Shown piece by piece: positions 44,880-54,863 of a DNA stretch of 64,000 nucleotides. Within the stretch, counting starts at the first letter, position 1, and the number at the start of each line of letters is the position of its first letter. The stretch spans positions 186,001 through 250,000 of the forward strand of contig NC_018204.1 of NCBI RefSeq assembly GCF_000219625.1. Reading direction: 5' to 3'. This DNA is from Zymoseptoria tritici IPO323 (Eukaryota > Ascomycota > Dothideomycetes > Mycosphaerellales > Mycosphaerellaceae). A model generated the notes under the pieces. It made no database searches and was not told the DNA's origin. It saw only the letters and a list, made by a program, of their open reading frames with translations. The translations under genes were made by a program, and so were the position numbers.

Positions 44880-46067
44880 CTGTTGTTGGCCTTGCAAGGC
44901 CTACTTGGGAGTGTTGACCCATCGTTGAACCAGAGTCCGACCTTCCTATGCCAGAAGGGGAGGAAAGGATTTGCCGGCATCAGGCAGCGCCCACCATTCA
45001 TTCCCAGCTCGCTCTCCACCACTCCAGCCTCAGGAAGGATCATGAAAATTCTCGCAACCACCGGGCTCTTGAGGAAGGCTTTTCGCCTCCTCCTCCCGCT
45101 CCCCCCGGATCTTGGTCATGGCTTTCTCGGCTTCGGCGAGCTTGTGTTGGAGGTGAGATATCTCTCCTTAGGTCTTCCGCAGCTTAAGCACGTTGCTCGT
45201 GGCCTGTTTTGCCTCCTCCTCCCGGTCTCCACGGACCCGAGCCGTCGCTTGCCGCATCTCAGCAAGCTTTGCATTATGCAGCTTAGAGATGTTGCTCTGG
45301 GCCTCTTTGGACTCCTCCTTTCGCTTTGCCGTTATCGACTCCTGCTCCGCTCGGATCTTAGCCATAGCTTTCTCAAATTCCACAAGCTTGCGTTGAAGCT
45401 ACGACTTGTCCTCTTCCATCTTCTGCAGCTTAGGTATGCCGTCTTCCTTAGTCCGCCTAAACCCGCGCCAACGCTTGCCTTACCTCCGCAAGCTTTGCAT
45501 TCTCGGCTGACAACATATCGCACCCTTGAAGCAGCTCAGAGTAGGTCTTGCCTAGCTCCTCTCTTAGCTTCGTGATCTGCTTTTCAAGCGTCGACTTATG
45601 TTGGTTTAATCTCCACCACCTCTTTCTCCTTCTCGCCAGCCATCGTCTTCTGCTGGCTAACCATAACCCCTAGCTGTACCACCTTCTTCTCCATCTCTCC
45701 CCTCTCCAAAGACCTCTCCCTCGACTGCCGACTCTCCTTGCACGCAACCTCATACTTCGCCCGCCGCCGATCACACTCCCCCCTGCGACTCCCCAATAAT
45801 CATGTCCGCCTTCTTCCTGAGCGAAACCTCCAGATCCATTCGCGGCGCGGTAATTAGTAGTAGTAGTGGTGGTGGTAGTACTAGCAGTCGACCCTCCCCG
45901 TCCGATCAACCCCTCCACTTCGCGCGCCAGATCCGCGTTGCGCACCCGCAGCTCGCCGTTCACGTACCGCACGCCGCGGAGTTGGTCGTGCAGCCCTTCG
46001 TAATAGCGGCGTCGCGCTCGCAGAGGAGGTCGTGGTAGGAGGCGGAGTCGTTCTGTAGGCGTTGCAT
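44880..46067 (-). pseudogene. Coiled-coil protein gene, broken by shifts and stops
   Basis: The ATG at 46067 (MQRLQNDSASYHDLL) begins a helical N-terminus. Through several frame changes follow a Thr run (ACC/ACT repeat near 45880), a segment rich in Lys/Glu/Arg, and two related units of about 70 residues centred on EKAMAKIRAEQE and EKAMTKIRGERE (near 45360 and 45110). The whole reads as one long coiled coil. Stops are mostly TAG and TAA that CAG or CAA would explain. It may have been a structural or scaffold protein. No specific family is assigned. Confidence 0.5.
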
Positions 46068-47042
46068 TTAGAGGAGGAGGAGGAGATCTTCCGGGTAATA
46101 TACTAGGGTTAGGGTTCGGTTGGCACTGTTCCCTCGTCTTTCGTGCGCGTCTTTTCTTGTTTCTAATCTCTTCTTTGCCGACAGAAAAAAAAAAGAGAAT
46201 TGAAATGCACACCTCGGTGTGGTAGTCCTGAGGAAGAAGGAGACAAAAAAAAAACGCTGGTAGGTCTTTGAGCAAACGAGAAAAAAGCGGCGAGGAAGAG
46301 AGGAGTAGAGTAGGGTCCAAACACCCAGCGAAAGAAAAGAAAAAAAAAAAGTCTCTTCGCAGCATATTCGTTTTTTAGCCCTCCCTTTTTTCCCTGCCCG
46401 CTCGCCACAACAATCTCCCGCATGCAATTTGAGACAACCCCGACGGCGGAGAAATCTCCTCCCAAGTCTCAGTCAGCCCCACACAGTCCCGTCCCTTCAC
46501 GACCACACAAAAGGAAGAGAGAAAGAAGGCCGTGGCGATGCGACATCCAAGAAGAAGACCAAATGAATCCTCCTTGCTCACCCTCGCTTTCTCGGTTTCG
46601 CTTTTCGAGCACGGAGGAACATGTGTGTGGTTGGCGGTGTGCTTTCTTCTTCTGTAGTTTCATTATTATCGTCGTAGTCGTTCATTCTGGGTAGGTCAAC
46701 GACGCTTACGATTGTTCGGAATCGACTAGAAGGGGTGGTGTAAGGAAGGATGAAAGGGTCGAACTGAGTTGAAAATAAACTATAAACAAATAAAGAATAA
46801 AAAACAAAACATGAAACAATATAGAATAATAGGACGTCCCCGTAATGTAGTTTCGGGAAAACGAGAGAGAGAGAGAGAGAGTTGCGTGTAAACATATGTG
46901 TAATCTCACTGCCCTTTCTCCAAAACCCCTTCTTTACACCGACTACCTCTCTAACCTACTCCTGCTTCTTCTTTACACTACCGCTACCGCCCCACGACGC
47001 GCTTCATCCCTCCTCATCGCTCGCACATATTTCCTTACTACC
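46068..47042. other. AT-rich spacer with A-runs and a GA repeat
   Basis: Three runs of nine to twelve A occur near 46186, 46243 and 46329, and a (GA)n run at 46862-46881. Frames on both strands here are composition artefacts. The stretch could hold promoters of the flanking minus-strand genes. Confidence 0.45.
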
Positions 47043-48470
47043 CTACATACGTTCTTCATCGCCACCTTCCGTGGCCGGACTAAGAATCGCATCCGAAGGG
47101 CTAACATATGTGCCGGGCTGTTTATTCTGCTCCGCAATCTTCTCGAGCACCTGCTTGTGCTGTTCCGTGTCCAGAGACTTGTTCTGCTGTTCCGTGTCCA
47201 GAAACTTGTTCTCCTCTCCAGCTGCTGAGGACTCTGGGTTGTTTTGTTGCGCGAGTTGTAGGTTCGAGTCCTTCTCGGAGAGGGCAGAGGCGATCGAGTG
47301 CCACATAGTGAGTGGTCGGTTATCTGCGATGGCTGAGGGTCTCGTAGTGCGTCTCCTTGTGAAGTTGTGTTGTCGTTCGTAGGATGGAGAAGCGAATGGC
47401 AGGGTCTCTTTCTCCGCGGTGGCTGAGGGTCTCGTAGTGCGTCTCCTTGTGAAGCTGTGTTGTCGTTCGTAGGATGGAGAAGCGAATAGCAGGGTCTCTT
47501 TCTCCGCGGTGGCTAAGGGTCTCGTAGTGCGTCTCCTTGTGAAGTTGTGTTATCGTTCGTGGGATGGAGAAGCGAATGGCAGGGTCTCGTTCTCCGCGTG
47601 TCCTTGGTCGTCGTCTTCGTCTCGAGCTAAGGTGGCGCCGACGACATGGAAGAAGCTCGAAAGTGCTATTGCACGCCTCGGTACCGCTCGTAGGGACTTG
47701 ACGACGCGGGAGACGGCGAGGCTGGCGCGGACGATGTCGGGGTAGCACTCGTCCCTACGCGTGCGGAAGGGGTGGTGGCAGACTCGGGAGAGGAGGGTAA
47801 CGAGTTGGCGGAGGGGACCGGGGAAGCAGTTAGAGTGGTAGAAGGCGAGTTTTGTTTCGAGGTCCAGGCAGAATGCCTCCAGACGGGCGCCCGTAGCGGC
47901 GGTGGAGTCGCTGACTTGTCGGCATTCGCCGACGACGGCGGTCCAGCTGGCGCGGTGTTGGGTATAGCGGTCTTGCTCGTCGGGTTGGAGGTCCGGGTCG
48001 GAGAGGGCATCGAGGTCTTTCTTGAATTCGACATCGCGGAGCATGGCGCGGAGGATGTCAGTGTCCACTCGCAGGGTTCGCTCGAAGAGGGCTTCGAGGT
48101 CGTGCAGCACCGCTACAAAGGACGTGCAGATGCTGACGGGCATCGTCGAGGAGCAGAACCGGGCTTGCTGGAGCTGGTCCTCGTAGACGGAGCTGGACCC
48201 GATGGTGCTGAATTCGTCAAACGCGCGCTCGTGCGAATGAACTCGGATTGAAATGGGGAGGTGGACGGGAACGGTTCCGGTGCCGGTGTTGGGCGAGCAG
48301 CTTCGTTACTGGGGAGGAGTTGCCAGAGCATGAACGCGATCACGACCACCACCACACCGAGACAGGCAGTCCGTTCAACGATCGCCGCGACGGAGTAGGC
48401 GCTACCCTCCTCGACGCGAGGAGTCGGAGCTGGCCAATCGGCTGGAAACGGTGGACGGGGGCAAGTCCAT
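47043..48470 (-). pseudogene. Membrane-anchored helical protein with 3 x 30-residue repeat
   Basis: The ATG at 48470 (MDLPPSTVSS) starts a short Ser-rich N-terminus. In a neighbouring frame (about 48410-48250) lies the membrane helix (LGVVVVVIAFMLWQLL). From 48250 the first frame resumes and stays open for about 230 codons of Leu/Arg/Asp-rich helical sequence. It then enters a 90-bp repeat that encodes three 30-residue units (LPFASPSYERQHNFTRRRTT-like). It ends in a Gln/Asn/Lys-rich tail with a duplicated LDTEQ motif at 47043. In this long part the only stop is TAA at 47552-47550, fitting CAA. The architecture resembles the genes at 19911 and 21256. The family is unknown. Confidence 0.6.
47331..47600. 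repeat. 90-bp tandem repeat, three copies
   Basis: Copies start at 47331, 47421 and 47511 with few differences. The period is a multiple of three. On the minus strand the copies are read as three in-frame 30-residue repeats of the gene at 47043-48470. Confidence 0.95.
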
Positions 48471-48503
48471 GGCTTGACGGTCGAATAACGCTGTAGCAGC
48501 GTT

Positions 48504-49142
48504 CTACTTCTCGACCGCGGTGTATGTCGTTAGCGTGTTGTCGGTGTGGTCATCGGTCAAGCCAGAAGAGCTGTGCGACGTCTGCATTCCGGACATGGTG
48601 GTCGTACTCTCCGCTCGTCCTTGCGGTCGTCGTCGTCGTGGCTGTGCTTGTTTCATGATGGGGGGGAGTGAAATAGACAGATCTGTGATGCGGAGTGTGT
48701 CGAGGTTGGAGTGTGTCGAGGTTGGATATGTCGAGGTCGGAGTGTGTCGAGGTTGGATATGTCGAGGTTGGAGTGTGTCTGAATCTGAAGAGTCTGAAGA
48801 GTCGAGAAGATTTCGTACGAGAAAAGTCCTGTCTTGTGGTGGTGGAGAGTAGGCGGGACCATGCCAAGCCAATCCACGATTGTCTTGCCAAAGTGAATCG
48901 TTTCCTCATACACCCATCCATAGAGCGAGAGACATGGCGCCGATTTCGGGAGCAGAGACAAGTTCGATCCAAGGGGAAAACTTTCGGTCGTCAACCTTGT
49001 GACTTTGTGACTTGGCTTGGAAATCCTCCGAAGGTGTGTCTGTCGAGAGCCTCTGCGCGGACCGCCTCACTTTCTCGTCTCTCTGCCTCTTCCTCGTCCT
49101 CCTCGTCGAGCCCGCTGCCGGTCGGTCTGTATTGCTGTCCAT
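48504..49142 (-). pseudogene. Basic Ser/Asp-rich protein gene, one TGA
   Basis: The ATG at 49142 (MDSNTDRPAAGS) and stop at 48504 enclose 213 codons in one frame. The only interruption is TGA at 48908-48906 after residues ALWMGV, fitting TGG or CGA. The N-terminal 30 residues are strongly basic (RRTRKRQRDEKVRR), like a nuclear localisation or DNA-contact region, but no leucine zipper follows. The second half has an Asp/Ser run and a degenerate repeat (Thr, Pro, Arg, His) from the minisatellite at 48693. The gene ends 34 bp before the ATG of the next gene on the same strand. Function is unknown. Confidence 0.5.
48693..48781. repeat. 15/16-bp minisatellite
   Basis: Alternating units GAGTGTGTCGAGGTTG (16 bp) and GATATGTCGAGGTTG (15 bp), about five and a half in all. 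Together they make a 31-bp higher period. They lie inside the gene at 48504-49142. Confidence 0.9.
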
Positions 49143-49441
49143 GGCAATGGCAGGCTGCTTCATCTTTTAACGAGCTCCAGTTCCGTGTGGAGGAGTGTGA
49201 ATGATCCAAGCACTCTGACGCCTCTTCCGCGGTTGGCCATCTCGACCTTCACGACGTGCGTGCCGTATCTTTTTCTCTTCTTCCTGGTCTCCTTCCAACC
49301 AATCCGACTAATCTATCCATGGCTGTTCAATTCGGAATGTGCCATCGAAAGCGGAGAAGGTGTGCGATCTTGTCGTTTCGGTCGGCAATGGTGGGAATTC
49401 GCGGGTGAGTTTCTTGTGAGTCGAGTCCATGTCGGCCAGCA

Positions 49442-49974
49442 TCAGTCATGGAAGTCATGTTTGAGGCTGGATGCTTGGAATAGGACGGAGGAGAGAGGTG
49501 ATGATTGCAAGTGGAGTCGATGATTTAGGTTGGATTCGATTGAGGAATGGATGGAGAGAGGGAAAATGAGATTTTTGATTTGGCCATGATGGATTACCAG
49601 AACTACGGATGTCGCCTGAGGCTGGAAGTTCACAGAGTTGTCGCTTGTCGAGTCTTGGCAGCTTTGAAGAAACACCTTTACACCTTCAGGTCTGCGACAT
49701 GGAAGTCGGAGACAAGACCACAATAAAGTACACAGTCCTCATCATCACGGTCTGGCAGTGGCAGTGATGATGGCTTTGCAGGCTTCTTGAATGGCACTTC
49801 CGGAATGCTCGACGATGATTGTATGGGCCTTGAGTGCGGATTGATCCCAGTGCTCTCTCCTTGACGATGCGAAGGCTCTTGAAAGCAAAAGACCAAGTGC
49901 ATCAACGCTGGCAGGACATTCGTCTCGACCGCATGGCGCACCTCGTCGGCTTCATCCGCTCCGGCGTTCTTCAA
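49442..49974 (-). pseudogene. Degenerate gene, unknown function
   Basis: Two frames follow each other. The first (49974-49678) is acidic at its start, then Ser/Pro/Lys-rich, ending near residues DCVLYCGLVSDFHVADLK. The second (from about 49700 to 49442) continues with Gln/Ser-rich and hydrophobic sequence. A one-base change near 49690 would join them. No clear ATG is found at the start. The repeat CTTTGAAGAA near 49975 suggests a local duplication. Confidence 0.35.
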
Positions 49975-50157
49975 AGCCCGCCCTCATTCTTCAAAGCGTA
50001 TGCCTCCTGAGTCGGTCCGCACCCACAGACTCGAAATTCTCAATCAACGTAGAACGACTCCAATACGACCACTTTGCCGGTTTTTTCGCCTGCCATCGCA
50101 TCGTGGGTGGCAAGGTGTCGAAAAGGTGAAGTCAGCAATTGTCAGGCGATCTGAACC

Positions 50158-50391
50158 ATGCAGTTCCAGGATCCTCCACCATCAGCCAACACTCCACCAT
50201 CTGCAACACCATTGGACGACCAGCTTGACCAGGGAGAGCCGCCTCCGACCACGACTACGACCACGACAACAATACGATCCCCTACCGATCCGCCGATCAT
50301 CCTCTCCGCCATCCGCCTCACCCAACCTTCGCCGCAGCACCACCCATTGCTCCCTCCTCCACCCGATTTAACCCCCCAAACCGCGGGATGA
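50158..50391 (+). other. Pro/Thr-rich open frame
   Basis: The ATG at 50158 (MQFQDPPPSANTPPS) opens 77 codons, Pro- and Thr-rich with a Thr run from an ACN repeat. It is in the same register as the C2H2 gene that follows at 50548, but the region between them is closed in that register. It may be its displaced N-terminus. Confidence 0.35.
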
Positions 50392-50547
50392 AGACGACAG
50401 TGAGGAGGAGAGGCATGAAGAAGGACATTGCTGGTGGGGTCCAGCACAGCAGTGTTTTCACATTAGCCAATTATATACGCCGACATCATTGGCTGCGGTA
50501 GGTAGGACAAGGTACGGCTACCCAATACCCACGTCTTCACGAGAGTC

Positions 50548-51693
50548 GTGCCCTCCCCGTTGCTTTCTTCGTTTTTCTCCGCCGATGCATACGCAACGGA
50601 CAGATCTCCCGACAGTCTCGTTGTCCTCCGCGATCAACTCGATCTTCAGAAAGCCTTTGCCGGCAACCTCCGCCCAAACCTCGACTTCCAGCCTTACACT
50701 CCCAACGATCGGATGTTGAACTGCACCAGCGGCTCCAGCGCCGTACCGTATGGCTCGATTGGTTATCACGCGGACCACATCCATCAAGGATCCAGCCTTC
50801 CGCAGACTTCTGCGCCGTACCTCGCTCAGCGGAGCAGTCCAAACCTTGAGCGTGGGCTCCCAACTGCCTTCCAAAGCGTCTCGGGAAAGACGAAGGGAAT
50901 TCTCTACGACAGACAGGGCACACTCGACAAATAGGCTTACTACAAGCGGAAACCTCGCTGTCCGGTATGTGCTACGCGATCTAGTATAGAGAGCATCCAT
51001 TCGCACCTGGTCGAGGCCCATGCCGCTTCATCGGAGACGTCGCCTTTGCTTACGCTGATGGATCCAACAACATTTTGAGACAAAGTGGCCGAGGATGCCG
51101 ACTGTCCGCTCTTAATAACTCTTTAGGAGGCAGATCTACCTACTAACGTAAGACTGCTCCGATCAGACTGCCGGCACTTCTGTACAGAATGTGACACGGA
51201 ATTTAACTCTCCACTCGAGGTGCACCTCCACGCTGCGATCAAGGGGCATTGAGAAAAGACCGTTGGCAAAAAGACCGTTGGCATAGACAGCTCATCGAGA
51301 AGAGAACTACCTTGTCCTTAGAAGACAAGTGCGTCCACTAGTACGTGGGCATGTCCAGCTCCATTCTTCGCAAACTAATGCGTTCTCTTTCTAGACTCTG
51401 AGAAGGTGTCGGCACCAAGACCGTCTCTTCCTGCCGATCCATCCACTTCCACTCCACGCCCCGTCACCGCCACATCCGCCGACACGCCTTTGCCGCAATC
51501 CGCCATGTCCGTCCCAAGGGGTACTGCAATTGGCTACGCCGCCTTTAAGCAATACGATGAGAATGGCAACGAGATTAAGCTGAGAGGTCGACCCTTCGGC
51601 TGGCGCAAAGACATCCATTTACGTGCAGCCGCTAGCCTTACGCCCGCGAAGGCTGGCTACAAACCGATGTCCTCCGCCTCCCGTCTTCGTTAA
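50548..51693 (+). pseudogene. C2H2 zinc-finger protein gene, nonsense-mutated
   Basis: One register is coherent from 50548 to TAA 51691-51693. It is interrupted by TAG at 50932, TGA near 51074, TAG near 51123, TGA at 51250 and TAG near 51319. Two Cys2His2 fingers are visible. Finger 1 at 50959-51021 has the pattern C-x2-C-x11-H-x4-H. Finger 2 at 51181-51249 starts CTEC and ends HLHAAIKGH. An intron at 51341-51394 (54 bp, GTACGT donor, CTAATG branch, TTTCTAG end) joins in phase to a Ser/Thr/Pro-rich tail with a conserved-looking block (AAFKQYDENGNEIKLRGRPF). It was probably a DNA- or RNA-binding regulator. All stops fit C-to-T or G-to-A changes. Confidence 0.6.
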
Positions 51694-52041
51694 TCCACGA
51701 CCGCCGCCTCCACATCTCCTAGCGCTTATAGTTGGGAAGGCACTTGGAAACATAGCAGATTGTGAGATTGCGAGGCGCAAATCGCCACGAGAACGAGGGT
51801 GACGGGAGACCTAAGGTCTTTCGTAGGCAGTGGAGATTAAGCAACAAAGACGGCAGGGCGGAGGAGGAGGAGCAGCGGTACATTCCCTTTTGTGTTGATG
51901 CGATCCATCCTGTCCGTTACTGCTAATAATACGATGCCTTTCACATCGCCCGGGCGCTCTTACCGAGCCAAATCTCGTGCAACACCCACCCTTATACATC
52001 CCGCCGACGTCCTCCTAATCCCCTTCCACCCTCATTCCCAG
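51694..52041. other. Nothing identified
   Basis: The 3' flank of the C2H2 gene and of the minus-strand gene at 52042. No frame is convincing. Confidence 0.4.
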
Positions 52042-52765
52042 TCATCTCTCGCAGCCGCTATCCCAATCATCTGTCAAAACCGCCACAAGGAAATCCCAAC
52101 ACAGCTCTATCCCCTCCACCCTCTCCGCCCACTCCGGCCAACCCCAGCGCTCCACATACCCCGCCAAGCCCTTCCTCTTCACCGCTTCCACACTCGTCGC
52201 ATTCCTCTTGACGTTCGGCCCCAACGTCGCCCGATCCCCGCCGAGCACGACCACTTTCGTCGTGTCCCTCTCCTTTTGCAACAGACTCCACGTCTCATGG
52301 CTCCAACGCGATTCCGGCAATCGCGGGTCCCGCAGCTACCACTCCATGCAGCCCAGGACCTGGTCGAATTCGTCTTTGGCGATCGACTTTGGGGTGTGGG
52401 CGGTGAGGTGGCCTCTTCCAGGAGAGCGTTGTGTTTGTGCGCTTGGTGGACGGTGATGCCGAGGTCGTGGAGCGTGGGGGTGTTGATCGGGAAATCGGGA
52501 CAGGGTTATGGGGTATGTGCAAACTCTGGCATGCCGATCAGCTGCGACGCCAGACCGGCTGCTTCGGTTCCCATGGCTCCCAGAGCATGACCGCACTATG
52601 CCATCTCCTCCGGTTCTTCGATGCTCGCAGCTGCACGCAGAGTCCTTGGACTCTAGAGTATAGCCTGGCATCAAGATCAATGTAGGTGGATACATACCGC
52701 TGTGTAGGCAAACGGACAACTTCAAGCGGAAGCAATTCTTGCAGCCGTCGACATAACTCGTGTTA
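52042..52765 (-). pseudogene. Degenerate globular protein gene
   Basis: The N-terminal part (52735-52540, YVSTYIDLDARLYSRV) continues through TAG codons to about 52430. After a change of frame it runs on from near 52370 (IAKDEFDQVLGC) through one TAG at 52321-52323 to a Trp-rich end (YVERWGWPEWAERVEG) that stops at 52042. Composition is that of an ordinary folded protein. No clear ATG or family. The stops fit CAG codons. Confidence 0.45.
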
Positions 52766-52941
52766 ACCTACTCCTGCATGCGACCAGAAGGTACTATAAT
52801 CGAGAGCAATCGATGGCCACCGCCAACCAACCGACTGTGCCGGCAAACACTCTTACCAGCACGTGAAATTCACGACTAGATGCACGGTTATTCCCGTCCA
52901 CAGCTTCGCTTGCTACAAGTGTTAAGTGGCGATGAACGCAG

Positions 52942-53640
52942 TCATCGGGTTTGGTATGAAGTCGTTACATAGGACGCTTTCGATAGAACGGTTGTCGTAA
53001 ATAACTTGCGGCAGGACGGACACTTGCAGCGACCTCCTACGTTGGTCTTGCCGTCCTCGACCGGATCAAGCCCGGTCTTATTCCTGGGAGACCTTCGACG
53101 CCGATACACCGATCGCCAACTCTTGTATATCTCCACACCGTTCGGGTTGCGTACCGAGAAAGTCAGTTCATCAATATTGCCCGTTGGGGAAATATTTGGT
53201 CGATGGAGACAGAGGCGCCAACTCAAATCTCCACTTCGACCTTGCTAGACCGGTTAGGATGTACCTCGAACGAAAGATGCACAAGACCACGAGGCCGCAG
53301 GCAAAACTTCTTACGATTATACGCGGTGATATATGTCTAGCACCAAATGCAACGAAAAGACTTGTGAGACTCTGCTGCATTCCATTCAAGACTACGAGGG
53401 CCTCCAAGCGACGACAGAAATACGGACTTCTCCTCGTGAAGTGTACCGGGCAGGGTACGAGCTGCGACTCACAGCAGAGCTCTTCCTAGCCTCGTGAGCA
53501 GTCCGTAAGCAGGATGACAATGAATACTGCCGTACATACGGGTGCTCGAAGCAATACCGACGAAATGAAAGCATCGGAGTGTGCCTGCACTCGAGCTTCA
53601 ATAGCGCATGGTGCACGGTCGCCTCGAGCAGCACACTCTG
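52942..53640 (-). pseudogene. Degenerate gene with CPSC motif
   Basis: Frames at 53649-53392, 53407-53171 and 53226-52942 follow each other on the minus strand. The last contains a CKCPSC motif near 53020. The middle has a hydrophobic stretch. Order and joining are uncertain. No family. Confidence 0.25.
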
Positions 53641-54137
53641 CCTTGCCACTCCGATCCGGAAATACCTCTCGGTCGATATTCTACGAGAACCGTCTCATTC
53701 ATCTTCAGATCTACCACTTCCTCAGTGAACCACGACAGGTCACCGCCGTTATGTCCAGTTCCCTGGATAGCAAGGCACGGCAAGGCTTAGTAAAGTAATG
53801 CTCCGATTTCGACGCACGCTGAAGACAGTTTTGCTCTATCGTAGACACTAATGCACCGAATTCCAGCTCCATGTCAACGAGCCAAGGAGACAGGATGGAG
53901 AGACAGCTTACACACACTTGCGGACATGGCAAAGGGTCACTGAGCTCGAGCAGTAAGTAGCAGCGACTTCTCTGCTGCCGTTCCGCGTCTCAACCACCGA
54001 CATTGAGGGACCTCTCGCCAAGGGACTCCAAGCGAACTTCCTCCTTCCTGGCAGATTCCCGATCCTCCGTGCATCTGGCGTTCGCCGATGTATCAGTTGT
54101 GCCATGTCGTTCGCCGGATCGTTTCGTCTCGCTACAT
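53641..54137. other. No defensible gene
   Basis: Short frames on both strands. Confidence 0.35.
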
Positions 54138-54863
54138 TTACTCCTCATCACTCTGCTTCCTCGCCTTGCTCTTGCTCTTCTTCTTGCTCGGCTTGTTGGT
54201 TCTTCCTGGAGTCGCAGGGACATGGTCATCATGACGAGGATCTTGTTCTTTCCAAGCACGGCCCGAAAATCCAGCGTCGAAGGCACCCGGCAACACCGGA
54301 TATGCAGGAGCCTTGCCCTTGTTCTGCTTTGCGAAAGCGTCGATGGTCTGGTCTTGGATGTGAGCATGTCTTCGCGACGTGTGGCGAGAATGCATGGGCT
54401 TGGGTAGATCTCCGCCGTCGACCAGGCTGAGTGGGCCGACTGCGTGCTTTGATGGCCGCTATTTCACATGCCTCTCCAAGTTGTCCTCAACGCCCGTCAT
54501 GAGAACATTCTCGTTGTCCTTGGTCATTCGGTCGATCGTGGTTCAGTTGATGCATCCGCCGAAGGAGTTCAGGATGACTTTGGCCATCTTTCTGTTCAGC
54601 TGTTGACGATCTTCTATCGGGTAAGCCGGTGTGACATCGAACATGTCGTCAACGATGCTGGATATCGCCTTGATCGCCCATCTCTCCGGCCGGCCACTCT
54701 GGAATGCACAGCATGCCAGGTCGAATGAGGACTGTTGTTTCCTGCTCTCCTTCGGCGCCTTTTTTGTTTCTTCCGGCTTCAAAGCCACACGCACTCTCTC
54801 CTTGTCCTCTTGACGTCCCTCCTCCTTGCCTGCTTCGCATTGCTGGTTTCTCCAAGACAGCCT
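54138..54863 (-). pseudogene. In-frame continuation of the 591-residue gene
   Basis: After the TGA at 54866-54864 the same register stays coherent for 241 codons, with only TGA (54545-54543) and TAG (near 54461) before a natural-looking end. There is a Lys/Glu/Arg-rich stretch, then a globular-looking block (WAIKAISSIVDDMFD), and a basic C-terminus (KKKSKSKARKQSDEE) at 54138. Either the gene at 54864-56639 once ended here and has been truncated by a stop, or this is a separate gene that lost its start. Confidence 0.45.

Noticed and set aside
47320..47748. 142-codon frame across the 90-bp repeat
   Set aside because: The correct register is the neighbouring one, which joins the helical domain and the C-terminal tail. 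This frame is its shadow.
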